Positions 14,650-22,463 of a stretch of 37,352 nucleotides of DNA are shown here, piece after piece. A program made the position numbers and the translations under genes. Positions within the stretch are counted from its first letter, which is position 1, and the number at the start of each line of letters is the position of its first letter. Origin of the DNA: Dehalococcoidales bacterium (lineage in GTDB: Bacteria; Chloroflexota; Dehalococcoidia; Dehalococcoidales; RBG-16-60-22); assembly GCA_028712355.1 (NCBI GenBank), contig JAQTQH010000001.1, positions 73,864-111,215 of the forward strand, given 5' to 3'. The notes beneath the pieces were generated by a model that was given only the letters and a program-made list of their open reading frames with translations, was not told where the DNA came from and searched no databases.

Positions 14650-15633
14650 CTACGCCAGCGAATAAACTGCTTTCCCGTTGGGACTGTTACGACGCACCTT
14701 GCCCCTCTTTTCGAGGTATATCACATGCGCCATGGTTTCCCCAAAGGCAAACCATTTCTGCGGCGGCGGGAACTCCTCCCAGGTCCTGGCGGTGATGTCC
14801 CATTTGATATGCGGAGCTATCTGGAGAGCATTCAGATCTCTACCGTCAAGTGCCGCCAGCACTTCGTCAAGGCGGGCGCGATGGTGCTCCTTCAACTCTC
14901 GGACCCTGCCATGCAGGTCGTGCACCAGGCGGCGGTGCCCGGTCAGCACCAGATTGACATCGAGAGCATCAACCTTGTCCAGATTGGCAAGGTATTCGCC
15001 CAGAGAGTCTCCCATCTCCAGCCAGTAGGCGATGTTTGGTGTAATATCGAAGAGAATATGGTCGCCGGCGACCAGTATTTTTTTGTTGGGCTCGTACAGG
15101 CTGGTGTGGCCGGGCGAGTGCCCCGAGGTAGAGACGCACTTGAAATGAAAGTCGCCGATATCAATGACGTCCCCATCTTTGACGATGGTGAAATCGACCT
15201 TACGCTTGAGACCATACTTGTGTGCCGGATGGCTTTCCATGGAGTTGCGCACGGTATCCGCAGGGAAGCCGTTCGCCACGTAAACATCCATGAGTTTCTG
15301 CCAGTAATCCGTCCAGTTTTCCCGCTGGGCATTAATCTGCTTTGCTTCCGGCGCGTTGAAATAGACCTTTGAGCTGTCCTGGGCGAGCGTCCCCGTCAGC
15401 CCCATATGGTCGACATGCAGGTGAGTTACGAAAATATCCGTTTTGTTAAGGTCAACACCGAGCTTCTGCACCGTAGCATTCATTTCATTGAGGCACTCTT
15501 CACGGTTGAAGCCGGTATCGATGATGAGGAACCGGTCGCCGCCTTTGACGATATAAGAGTTGAGCCACTTGAGCGGGCTTTTCGGCAGCGGGATTTCCGC
15601 GCGGTACAAATTGGGAATAATTTCTTCAATCAT
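14650..15633 (-). CDS. Metallo-beta-lactamase-fold hydrolase
   Basis: This 327-residue protein has the dinuclear metal motif THLHVDHMG (His71, His73, Asp75, His76). A further metal-ligand His lies in STSGHSPGHTSL, Asp in AGDHILFD, and a final His in LTGHRRLV, so the site is complete. The C-terminal part has a winged-helix-like extension (ALQIAPHIKWDI...AHVIYLEKRGKVRR), as in the SoxH/LACTB2-type thioester or nuclease hydrolases. The ATG at 15633 is chosen because the fold begins there and GGGAGG lies upstream; the frame to 15684 runs into the promoter. It is the first gene of an operon with the small unknown gene and livG. A CoA-thioester hydrolase role would fit the context but is not proven. 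Confidence 0.88.
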   Translation of the reverse strand: MIEEIIPNLYRAEIPLPKSPLKWLNSYIVKGGDRFLIIDTGFNREECLNEMNATVQKLGVDLNKTDIFVTHLHVDHMGLTGTLAQDSSKVYFNAPEAKQINAQRENWTDYWQKLMDVYVANGFPADTVRNSMESHPAHKYGLKRKVDFTIVKDGDVIDIGDFHFKCVSTSGHSPGHTSLYEPNKKILVAGDHILFDITPNIAYWLEMGDSLGEYLANLDKVDALDVNLVLTGHRRLVHDLHGRVRELKEHHRARLDEVLAALDGRDLNALQIAPHIKWDITARTWEEFPPPQKWFAFGETMAHVIYLEKRGKVRRNSPNGKAVYSLA

Positions 15634-15672
15634 GCTACGGGGAACACCTCCCTCAACAATCTCTGCGCTTCT

Positions 15673-15678
15673 ATTATA
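15673..15678 (-). promoter_or_regulatory. Extended -10 promoter of the MBL-livG operon
   Basis: Minus strand TGT-TATAAT: a perfect -10 (15678-15673) with the TGn extension and a poor -35. It lies about 40 bp before the chosen start. Confidence 0.55.
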
Positions 15679-15727
15679 ACACACATCACTCGCCGCATGC
15701 TGAGATACGAAGTGGGACTAAAATCAC

Positions 15728-15756
15728 TTGACCACCTGCGGGATAAGTGCGACAAT
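15728..15756 (+). promoter_or_regulatory. Promoter of the FmdB-DUF763 pair
   Basis: -35 TTGACC (15728-15733), 17-nt spacer, -10 GACAAT (15751-15756), divergent from the MBL operon. The ATG follows 30 bp later with GGGGAGG in between. Confidence 0.55.
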
Positions 15757-15786
15757 ACAAATAGAGACCATCTGGGGAGGAAGCTC

Positions 15787-16047
15787 ATGCCAATATACGA
15801 ATATATTTGCTCCGATTGCAAGTGTAAATTTGAAGAACTGCGCCCACAGAGCCGGGCTGAGGAAGATGCCCCTTGCCCGCGCTGCCATAAACCCGCCAAA
15901 CGCAAGATGTCGGCATTCCGGGCGAACTTCGTCAAAAGTATCGGCGATTATACCGCCATGGCGGAGGCTATGGCGAAAGACAACGCTGGCAGCGGCGGAG
16001 GTTGTGCGAGTTGCGGCGGCGGTAGCTGCAGCACCTGCGGCGGTTAG
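15787..16047 (+). CDS. FmdB-like zinc ribbon protein with Cys/Gly-rich tail
   Basis: This 86-residue protein begins MPIYEYICSDCKCKFE and contains a second CPRC, the CxxC...CxxC zinc ribbon of FmdB/putative regulatory proteins. The last 17 residues are Gly/Cys-rich with three more Cys pairs (CASC, then CSTC), which could bind metal or a cluster. The start is set by GGGGAGG before ATG 15787. The next gene, a DUF763 protein, follows after 29 bp and is probably cotranscribed. The family is named after an amidase-operon regulator in Methylophilus, but the function of most members is unknown. A longer paralogue lies at 21982. Confidence 0.88.
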   Translation: MPIYEYICSDCKCKFEELRPQSRAEEDAPCPRCHKPAKRKMSAFRANFVKSIGDYTAMAEAMAKDNAGSGGGCASCGGGSCSTCGG

Positions 16048-16076
16048 TCCCTCCCTCTGTTCAAAGGAGACCCAAC

Positions 16077-17162
16077 ATGGCAGCACCTTATAAAACGGGT
16101 GTCGCCAACTTACCCCTTCATTACGGCAAAGCCCCGCCCTGGCTTTTCCAGCGCATGGTCAAGCTCGCCCGCGAAATCACCATCGTCATAGTGAGCGATT
16201 TCGGCGCCGCGGAAATGCTGCGCCGCTTATCCCACCCCTACTGGTTCCAGGCTTTCGGCTGTGTGCTGGGCTTCGACTGGCACAGCAGCGGCGTCACCAC
16301 CACGCTCTGCGGCGCTCTCAAGGAAGCACTCAAGGGATTGGAACGGGATTTAGGCTTCTTTGTCGCCGGCGGCAAGGGCAGGACCTCGCGGCAGACTCCC
16401 ACAGAAATAACCGAATGGGGCGAGCGCCTTTCCTTCGACCCGCAGCCGCTGGTCTACGCCAGCCGCATGTCGGCGAAGGTGGACAGCGCTGCTATCCAGG
16501 ACGGCTACCAGCTTTACCACCATTCGTTTTTCTTCACGGATAAGGGCTCGTGGACGGTCGTCCAGCAGGGCATGAACGAGACTAACCGCTACGCCCGCCG
16601 CTACCACTGGCTGAGCGAAGCCGTTACCGATTATGTCAATGAGCCGCATTCCGGTATCCTGGCGGAAACCATCGGGGCGGCGCTCAATCTCGTTGCGGCG
16701 GAAAGCGCCCCGGCGCGCACCACCATCACCGGCATCGCCACGCAGGAGAAACCGGAGAAGACGTTATTAGAACTGAAAAAAATTAAAACGCTGAGCCTGC
16801 CGGCAAGGCACGATATAACCGTAAGTGACCTGCACCCGGACAGCCTGAGCAAGATTATCTTAAGTACTTATGACCGGCAGCCGAAGGATTTTGAACATTT
16901 ATTAGGACTGGAAGGCGTCGGGGCAAAGACCATCCGCGCTCTGAGCCTTATTGCCGAACTGGTCTACGGTGTCGCCCCCAGCTACCGCGACCCAGCCCGC
17001 TACACCTTCGCCCACGGCGGCAAGGACGGCATCCCTTACCCGGTCGACCGTAAAACTTACGACCAGAGTATCGAATTACTCGCCCGCGCTATCCGCCGGA
17101 CGAAGCTCGGCATCAGCGAGCAGAATGACGCATTAAGCAGGCTAAGCCGCCTGATGAAATAA
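16077..17162 (+). CDS. DUF763 domain protein
   Basis: At 361 residues, this matches the full length of the DUF763 family. It opens with the family signature GVANLPLHYGKAPPWLFQRM, then SDFGAAEMLRRLSHPYWFQAFG and GFDWHSSGVTTTLCGALKEAL. Near residues 274-295 LLGLEGVGAKTIRALSLIAEL looks like a helix-hairpin-helix, suggesting nucleic-acid contact; the Tyr/Arg-rich C-terminus (KDGIPYPVDRKTYDQSIELL) is typical. The family's biochemical role is not established. AAGGAGA precedes the ATG, and the zinc-ribbon gene is immediately upstream. Cytoplasmic, with no signal peptide. Confidence 0.9.
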   Translation: MAAPYKTGVANLPLHYGKAPPWLFQRMVKLAREITIVIVSDFGAAEMLRRLSHPYWFQAFGCVLGFDWHSSGVTTTLCGALKEALKGLERDLGFFVAGGKGRTSRQTPTEITEWGERLSFDPQPLVYASRMSAKVDSAAIQDGYQLYHHSFFFTDKGSWTVVQQGMNETNRYARRYHWLSEAVTDYVNEPHSGILAETIGAALNLVAAESAPARTTITGIATQEKPEKTLLELKKIKTLSLPARHDITVSDLHPDSLSKIILSTYDRQPKDFEHLLGLEGVGAKTIRALSLIAELVYGVAPSYRDPARYTFAHGGKDGIPYPVDRKTYDQSIELLARAIRRTKLGISEQNDALSRLSRLMK

Positions 17163-17187
17163 TTCCAGATTAGGGGAGGTGGGGCTG

Positions 17188-17865
17188 ATGAAAAAGACGG
17201 TTATCCAGGTTGCGGTGGTAGTAGTGTTGGTGGCGGCGGTTCTCTATGGCGCCAGCCGGTTCACGACACCCCTGACGACGAGAGTGGCGCCGCTGGAAGC
17301 GGTGGAGGTGAGGGAGTACGAAGGAGAAGACCTTTCTTCGGTCTACCAGTTCAGTGAAAATTCCATCCGCGGCGTCCAGAAGGTAGATATTGCCCGCTAC
17401 CGGCTCAACATTGACGGGCTGGTGCAGAATCCGCTCACTTTTACCTATGATGATGTGCTCGAGAACTATCAGCACTATAAAAAAACGGTGATACTGGACT
17501 GCGTGGAAGGGTGGAGCGTCCGAATTCTCTGGGAGGGCGTGCTGGTCAAAGACCTGCTCGCTAAAGCCGGGGTCAAGCCGGAAGCAAAGACCGTTATCTT
17601 CCACGCCTATGATACTTATACCACCTCCTTTCCCATTGAGTATCTCCTGGACAACAACATCATCATGGCGTACAAGATGAACGAGATAACGATGCCGCCG
17701 GAGCGCGGTTATCCCTTCGCGCTGGTCGCCGAGAGCAAGTGGGGCTACAAGTGGATAAAGTGGATTACCCGCATCGAGCTTTCCGATGACGTCAACTATC
17801 AAGGCTTCTGGGAGAGCCGGGGCTATTCCAACAGCGGAGACCTCGATAAAAACTTTTTCGAGTGA
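17188..17865 (+). CDS. Membrane-anchored molybdopterin-dependent oxidoreductase, sulfite oxidase fold
   Basis: The protein is 225 residues long. Residues 4-22 form one hydrophobic N-terminal anchor that would place the domain outside the membrane. The central part matches the oxidoreductase molybdopterin-binding domain (sulfite oxidase/YedY superfamily): YRLNIDGLVQNPLTFTYDDV, then VILDCVEGWS with Cys105 as the likely molybdenum ligand, and FHAYDTYTTSFPIEYLLD. It ends in GYKWIKWITRIELSDD, a family hallmark. The start at 17188 has AGGGGAGG eight bases upstream; the GTG at 17179 is part of that site. No haem or cytochrome domain is attached, and the natural electron partner is unknown. The next gene is a small membrane protein on its own promoter. 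Confidence 0.88.
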   Translation: MKKTVIQVAVVVVLVAAVLYGASRFTTPLTTRVAPLEAVEVREYEGEDLSSVYQFSENSIRGVQKVDIARYRLNIDGLVQNPLTFTYDDVLENYQHYKKTVILDCVEGWSVRILWEGVLVKDLLAKAGVKPEAKTVIFHAYDTYTTSFPIEYLLDNNIIMAYKMNEITMPPERGYPFALVAESKWGYKWIKWITRIELSDDVNYQGFWESRGYSNSGDLDKNFFE

Positions 17866-17871
17866 TAGGTT

Positions 17872-17900
17872 TTGACATCATCTCTTAAAATTGTTAACCT
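17872..17900 (+). promoter_or_regulatory. Promoter of the small membrane protein-glyS pair
   Basis: -35 TTGACA (17872-17877), 17-nt spacer, -10 TAACCT (17895-17900). The -10 is weak, but the -35 and spacing are ideal. Confidence 0.5.
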
Positions 17901-17933
17901 TTACTGTCTGCGGGAACCGCAGCCGGGAAGAAC

Positions 17934-18428
17934 ATGCCTAGTCAAAGCCTCCGATTCCGCTGGAAATATATCGTACTGCCGCTAGCTGTATTGCTGGTTT
18001 CGCTGGCGATAGCGGTCATTTTTTACGGGCGGCTGCCGGCGGAACTGGCATATAATTTCAAGCCCGGCGCCGCGGATAAAACCGTAAACTGCGGCATTTT
18101 CCTCATCTGGACGCTGACGCCGCAATTAGTCATGGTGCTGATGGGGGTAGCGGTGGTGGCAGTGGTCGCCCGCATCGCCAACCGCCTCAGCCAAGAGACC
18201 AATCTTTACATGACGGAGCGTGCGCTGATGCTGATGGGTAATATTTTCATTCTGCCCCAGCTTATCCTCAGCTTTGCAATGCTGGATGTTTTCCTTTACA
18301 ATCTTTATCAGATTCACCTCATGCCCCTGTGGACTTTCACGCTGGTAGTGATGGTACTGGGGGCGATTTGCCTGGGCGTGTTCTTCATGCAGGCGCTCGG
18401 GCAATTGAGAGTTAAGGAGCGAAAGTAA
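17934..18428 (+). CDS. Four-helix membrane protein, DUF1648-like
   Basis: This 164-residue protein has four predicted membrane segments (about residues 12-32, 52-82, 101-120 and 127-152). After the first helix comes [21 protein letters not shown], which resembles the DUF1648 'LPxxxPxHFNxxGxPD' loop. Its stop TAA shares its final A with the ATG of glyS, so they are translationally coupled, although a link to glycyl-tRNA synthesis is not obvious. No catalytic motif is visible. The DUF1648 assignment is tentative. Confidence 0.75.
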   Translation: MPSQSLRFRWKYIVLPLAVLLVSLAIAVIFYGRLPAELAYNFKPGAADKTVNCGIFLIWTLTPQLVMVLMGVAVVAVVARIANRLSQETNLYMTERALMLMGNIFILPQLILSFAMLDVFLYNLYQIHLMPLWTFTLVVMVLGAICLGVFFMQALGQLRVKERK

Positions 18429-19789
18429 TGGCGGAACAACCGGGGAAAGTCACTCTGGAGAAGCTCGTTTCGCTAAGCCAGCGGCGCGGCTTCATTTTCC
18501 AGAGCAGCGACATTTATGGCGGAATGGGCAGCTGCTGGGACTACGGTCCCGTCGGCGTGGAACTCAAGCGCAACGTCAAGCAGGCGTGGTGGCGCGCCGT
18601 CGTGCAGGAGCGCGATGATGTCGTCGGAATCGACACCAGCATCCTGATGCACCCGCAGGTGTGGGTCGCCAGCGGACACGTCAAGGAGTTCGCCGACCCC
18701 CTCGTCGAGTGCAAGAGTTGCCACCAGCGCTGGCGCGCCGACCATCTCACGGAGCCGAAATGCCCCTCCTGCGGCGGCGAGCTTACCGAGCCGCGCATGT
18801 TCAACCTCATGTTCAAGACCTTCATGGGTCCGGTCGAGGACGCCGCCAATATCGCCTACCTGCGCCCGGAGACCGCCCAGGGCATGTTCGTCAACTTCGC
18901 CAACGTGCTGAACACCACCCGCAAGCGCCTGCCTTTCGGCATCGCTCAGCAGGGCAAGTCCTTCCGCAACGAGATTACCACCGGCAACTTCATCTTCCGC
19001 AGCCGCGAGTTCGAGCAGATGGAGCTGGAGTTTTTCGTGAAGCCGGGCACTGATGTCGAATGGTTCGAGCACTGGCGCGAGCAGCGCTTCAACTGGTACG
19101 TCAGGCACGGCATTAAAAAGGAAAATTTGCGCCTGCGCGACCACGAGAAAAAAGAGCTGGCGCATTACGCGATTTGCTGCTCCGACGTGGAATATCTTTT
19201 CCCGATGGGCTGGTCGGAGTTGGAAGGCATCGCCGACCGGGGCAGCTATGACCTGACGCAGCATTCGAAGGCGAGCGGCAAATCGCTCAGCTATTTTGAT
19301 GATGAGACCAAGGAGCAGATTGTTCCCTACGTTATCGAGCCTTCGGCGGGCGTCGACCGCTCCGTACTGGCGTTCATGTGCGATGCCTACGACGAGGAGC
19401 CGGATAAAGACGAAATCCGCGTGGTCCTCCATTTCCATCCGGATATAGCGCCCATCAAAATCGCGGTACTGCCGCTCAGCCGCAAGGAAAACCTGGTGCA
19501 GTTCGCCAGGAAAGTCCATGCCGACCTGCGCTCCTGCTGGACGGTGCAGTATGACGACACCCAGAGCATCGGGCGGCGCTACCGCCGGCAGGACGAACTG
19601 GGCACCCCCTTCTGCATCACGGTCGATTTTCAGTCGCTGGAGGACAACCGCGTTACCATCCGCGACCGCGACAGCATGAACCAGATACGCGTGCCGGTCG
19701 CCGTGCTGCGGGACACGATGACCAAGAAGCTCGGCGGCGAGAATATCTTAGTCCTTCCCGAGGGCGGCGAGGTCTGGAAACAGGGGTAA
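18428..19789 (+). CDS. glyS: Glycyl-tRNA synthetase, dimeric alpha2 type
   Basis: This class II synthetase of 453 residues charges tRNA-Gly. It opens with [22 protein letters not shown], the usual start of the eukaryal/Gram-positive-type enzyme. A zinc-binding insert has paired Cys (CKSC...CPSC near residues 97-119). Class II motif 2 is [21 protein letters not shown], and motif 3 ([10 protein letters not shown]) is followed by the C-terminal anticodon-binding domain. The length and order are complete. The ATG overlaps the stop of the small membrane gene upstream. No T-box was found in front of it. An essential housekeeping enzyme. Confidence 0.97.
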   Translation: MAEQPGKVTLEKLVSLSQRRGFIFQSSDIYGGMGSCWDYGPVGVELKRNVKQAWWRAVVQERDDVVGIDTSILMHPQVWVASGHVKEFADPLVECKSCHQRWRADHLTEPKCPSCGGELTEPRMFNLMFKTFMGPVEDAANIAYLRPETAQGMFVNFANVLNTTRKRLPFGIAQQGKSFRNEITTGNFIFRSREFEQMELEFFVKPGTDVEWFEHWREQRFNWYVRHGIKKENLRLRDHEKKELAHYAICCSDVEYLFPMGWSELEGIADRGSYDLTQHSKASGKSLSYFDDETKEQIVPYVIEPSAGVDRSVLAFMCDAYDEEPDKDEIRVVLHFHPDIAPIKIAVLPLSRKENLVQFARKVHADLRSCWTVQYDDTQSIGRRYRRQDELGTPFCITVDFQSLEDNRVTIRDRDSMNQIRVPVAVLRDTMTKKLGGENILVLPEGGEVWKQG

Positions 19790-19793
19790 AATC

Positions 19794-19921
19794 CCTCTCC
19801 TGTCTCCCTTTTTTTAAAGGGAGAAGCTACTACCGGGGAGTCTGAGAGGGGCAAGCCCCTCTTCTAATAAATAATTCTCCCCTTCCCTTAATCCCGAAGG
19901 GAAGGGGGTCAGGGGTATAGG
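19794..19921 (+). repeat. Dispersed C/G-rich palindromic repeat, copy 2
   Basis: CCCTCTCCTGTCTCCC, AAAGGGAG, GGGGAGTCTGAGAGGGG and CCCCTTCCC...GGGAAGGGGG form nested hairpins. It is related to 2405-2529 by arrangement and end sequence (GGGGATAG versus GGGGTATAG). It fills the gap between glyS and sbcD. Confidence 0.6.
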
Positions 19922-19932
19922 TTACTTCTCAA

Positions 19933-21156
19933 ATGAAAATCCTCCATTTTGCTGACCTTCACCTCGGCGTTGAGACCTACGGGCGCACCGACCCGGGTAC
20001 CGGGCTGTCTACCCGCATCCTAGACTGCCTTGCCGCGCTGGACTACCTGGTTGATTACGCTATCGCGGAACACGTTGACCTTGTCCTGTTCTGCGGAGAC
20101 GCCTACAAGACCCGCGAGCCCAACCAGACCCACCAGCGGGAGTTCGCCAAGCGCATCAATAAGCTCTCCGCGGCGAATATCCCCACCCTCCTCCTTACCG
20201 GCAACCACGACCTGCACAACGCGGTGGGCCGCGCCACCTCTACCGAAATTTTTGATACGCTGGCGGTCAAGAATATTCATGTCGCCAACAAGCCGGACAT
20301 TTATCAAATCCCCACGGCGAGCGGCACCGTCCAGATTGCCGCTCTGCCCTGGCTGCGGCGGAGCGTTCTCATCGGCAAAGAGGAAACCAAAAACCTGACA
20401 CTGGAACAGCTTAACCGCCGCGCCGAGGAGATTCTCACCGGCATTGTCGCGAGCCACGCTGCGAAACTTGACCCTTCGCTCCCAGCCGTCCTCGCCGCGC
20501 ACGTGTGGGTCACCGGGGGGCAGGCGGGTACCGAAAAGAATATGACCATCGGGCAAGAACACACCCTGCTGCTGAGCAACGTCGCTCTTTCTGCCTTCGA
20601 TTACGTGGCGCTGGGACATCTGCACCGCCATCAGATACTTAAGGAAAAGCCGCCGGTGGTCTATGCAGGTAGCCTGTACCGTCTCGACTTCGGCGACGAA
20701 AAGGATGAAAAGGGTTTTTATATTGTGGAGATCGACCCGGCGCAGCGACAGACCAGAGCCGAATTTCACCCGGTGCCCGATCGTCGTTTCCTGACTATCA
20801 ATGTTGCAATTGCCGCCGACGAAGCCGACCCCACCGCCGCCGTGCTGCGCGCCGTTGCCGAAAAGGGCAACAACGTGAAAGATTCCATCTTACGGCTGAA
20901 CATTACCCTGCCCGCCTCGCTGGAAGGGCAACTGCGGGATAATGAGATAAGAAGCGCGCTGAAAGATGCCCACTATGCCGCCGTGGCGCGGGAGGTACAG
21001 CGGGAGGTTCGGGCGCGGCTGGGCAACTTTACCGCCGAGGAACTAACGCCCCTTGAGGCATTACAAAAATACCTCGAAGCTAAGAGCGTGCCGCCGGAAC
21101 GGGCGAAGGTCCTGCTGGAATACGGCGAGAAGCTGATTGGCGGGCAGAAAAGTTAG
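19933..21156 (+). CDS. sbcD: SbcD/Mre11-like DNA repair metallophosphoesterase
   Basis: This 407-residue nuclease subunit has the calcineurin-like motifs in order: FADLHLG (Asp8, His10), CGDAYKTREP (Asp56), LLTGNHD (Asn91, His92), AAHVWVTGG and ALGHLHRHQ. The second motif reads GDAYK rather than GDxxD, a departure from SbcD of E. coli. A C-terminal capping region with many charged residues follows. SbcD normally works with the SbcC ATPase to trim DNA ends and hairpins; sbcC is not downstream here. No clear ribosome-binding site precedes ATG 19933. The gene is followed by a convergent, AT-rich endonuclease gene. Confidence 0.9.
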   Translation: MKILHFADLHLGVETYGRTDPGTGLSTRILDCLAALDYLVDYAIAEHVDLVLFCGDAYKTREPNQTHQREFAKRINKLSAANIPTLLLTGNHDLHNAVGRATSTEIFDTLAVKNIHVANKPDIYQIPTASGTVQIAALPWLRRSVLIGKEETKNLTLEQLNRRAEEILTGIVASHAAKLDPSLPAVLAAHVWVTGGQAGTEKNMTIGQEHTLLLSNVALSAFDYVALGHLHRHQILKEKPPVVYAGSLYRLDFGDEKDEKGFYIVEIDPAQRQTRAEFHPVPDRRFLTINVAIAADEADPTAAVLRAVAEKGNNVKDSILRLNITLPASLEGQLRDNEIRSALKDAHYAAVAREVQREVRARLGNFTAEELTPLEALQKYLEAKSVPPERAKVLLEYGEKLIGGQKS

Positions 21157-21166
21157 GTTATCTTAA

Positions 21167-21856
21167 TTATTCTATTTTATCTCTCTTCTCTAAATTGTGT
21201 CGCGCGCAGAGCAATTGAATATTCTCAGCTATTAAAGAGGAACCACCCTTTGAGTATGGGATTATATGATCAAAGTGGAGATTATCTTTGCTCCCGCACT
21301 TGATGCATTGCCCTTTATCCCTCTTCCATACTTCTAGTTTTACAGAAGCGGGAATGATGCGGTCGTGGCTTATATCCTCTTGTTCGGTAAGTTGATTACT
21401 AACGTCCTCTATCAATTCTAACTTAAATTTGAAGACCTTTCGAGACCTGCCTTGTTCTTGAAATGCATCAATTAACCTGAATAGTCCATTATAAGTCCAA
21501 ATGCCAGGACGAATCTTCTCGTAAACCTTTACTACTTCTGCATGCCCAATACCTTTCTTGAATTTGTGGGCAGCTTCATAGAACAAACCGTTCTGAGTTA
21601 ATGTCCCTAGTGGGTTTCTCATTGGTTGGTCCATTGATTTTGGATCAGGAGAACCAAAATTCTTAGCTATATCATGCCCTTCATAAATTAATATCTTGCC
21701 AGATTCTTCAATTCTATCCGCGTATGGAGCACCTGGACGTAAGCTCATAAGAATCACACTGTATTTGTTATTTAATCGGAAGTTCATCCCCCGCTGTAAA
21801 TTGACACCTTCCGCGATGCACATTTCTGGATAAGATATAATTTGTCCTGGTTTCAT
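21167..21856 (-). CDS. SRA-like/YDG domain-HNH endonuclease
   Basis: This 229-residue, two-part protein is a candidate modification-dependent restriction enzyme. Residues about 15-135 resemble an SRA/YDG base-flipping domain (YSVILMSLRPGAPYADRI, LIYEGHD, GTLTQNGLFYEAA, VYEKIRPGIWTYNGLF). Residues 181-225 are a complete HNH nuclease: CxxC (184, 187), HFDHIIP (His194, Asp196, His197), a GG loop, Asn212 and His220. By family knowledge such proteins cut DNA carrying modified cytosines. There is no cognate methyltransferase beside it, as expected for a type IV-like enzyme. The gene is AT-rich relative to its flanks, so probably acquired. It ends 11 bp from sbcD, which converges on it. Its own promoter is at 21882-21910. 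Confidence 0.85.
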   Translation of the reverse strand: MKPGQIISYPEMCIAEGVNLQRGMNFRLNNKYSVILMSLRPGAPYADRIEESGKILIYEGHDIAKNFGSPDPKSMDQPMRNPLGTLTQNGLFYEAAHKFKKGIGHAEVVKVYEKIRPGIWTYNGLFRLIDAFQEQGRSRKVFKFKLELIEDVSNQLTEQEDISHDRIIPASVKLEVWKRDKGQCIKCGSKDNLHFDHIIPYSKGGSSLIAENIQLLCARHNLEKRDKIE

Positions 21857-21881
21857 CGTCTAATAATCCTCATGCAAAAAG

Positions 21882-21910
21882 AATATAGCATGTGTGTTAA
21901 GTAGATGCAA
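21882..21910 (-). promoter_or_regulatory. Promoter of the SRA-HNH gene
   Basis: Minus strand: -35 TTGCAT (21910-21905), 17-nt spacer, -10 TATATT (21887-21882). Confidence 0.6.
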
Positions 21911-21923
21911 TTCTTAATTTAAA

Positions 21924-21953
21924 TTGATTTCCTGTTAAGCAAGCCTTTATAAT
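21924..21953 (+). promoter_or_regulatory. Promoter of the second FmdB-like gene
   Basis: -35 TTGATT (21924-21929), 18-nt spacer, perfect -10 TATAAT (21948-21953). The start codon lies about 28 bp downstream with AGGAG in between. Confidence 0.65.
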
Positions 21954-21981
21954 TTAAACAGACCTTCTAGCAGGAGTCCTT

Positions 21982-22350
21982 ATGCCCCTGTATGAATACT
22001 GGTGCCCCAACTGCAAACGCAAATTCACCGTCTACCTCGCCGCGTTCGATAGCCCCGTGCCGCCCTGCCCCCAATGCGGCAAAAACGGGCTGGAGCGGCG
22101 TTTCTCTACTTTTTCCATGACCAGATCTTATAAAGACGTCTATGACGGCATCCTCGGCGACAGTAAGCTTAAGAAGGGTATGCTGCACAACGAACCGCAG
22201 GCGCTTGCGGAATGGAACAAGCGGATGGGCGGCGGCGAAAAGCCGGCTCCTGAATACGAAGAGATGGTGGGGCGGCTGGAACACGGGGAAATGCCCAAAG
22301 AAATTACCGAGAAGCCTAAAGGCAAGAAGCCCCGGAAGAAATCCAAGTAG
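21982..22350 (+). CDS. FmdB-like zinc ribbon protein with basic C-terminal tail
   Basis: This 122-residue protein starts MPLYEYWCPNCKRKF, and CPQC completes the zinc ribbon near residue 36. The rest is longer than in the paralogue at 15787: a Leu/Met region (SKLKKGMLHNEPQAL), an acidic helix, and a strongly basic end rich in Lys/Pro (GKKPRKKSK) that could contact RNA or DNA. GCAGGAG precedes ATG. It stands alone with its own promoter. The two paralogues share only the zinc ribbon, so their roles may differ. Function unknown. Confidence 0.85.
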   Translation: MPLYEYWCPNCKRKFTVYLAAFDSPVPPCPQCGKNGLERRFSTFSMTRSYKDVYDGILGDSKLKKGMLHNEPQALAEWNKRMGGGEKPAPEYEEMVGRLEHGEMPKEITEKPKGKKPRKKSK

Positions 22351-22355
22351 TTTTT

Positions 22356-22448
22356 TGTCATTGCGAGACCATCCCGATAAAGTCGGGAGGCGAAGCAATC
22401 CCATACGAAGTCAAAGGAGATTGCTTCGCCGCTATGACTCCTCACACT
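22356..22448 (+). repeat. TGTCATTGCGAG-type palindromic repeat, copy 3
   Basis: It begins TGTCATTGCGAGACCATCC, contains the inverted inner arms CGAAGCAATCC and GGAGATTGCTTCG, and has a degraded right end (CTATGACTCC). It lies between the convergent FmdB-like and speE genes and could terminate both transcripts. Confidence 0.7.
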
Positions 22449-22463
22449 GACGAGTTCTATTTT

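Noticed and set aside
19933-21856. sbcC next to sbcD
   Set aside because: The gene after sbcD is on the other strand and encodes an SRA-like/HNH protein with no ABC or coiled-coil features.
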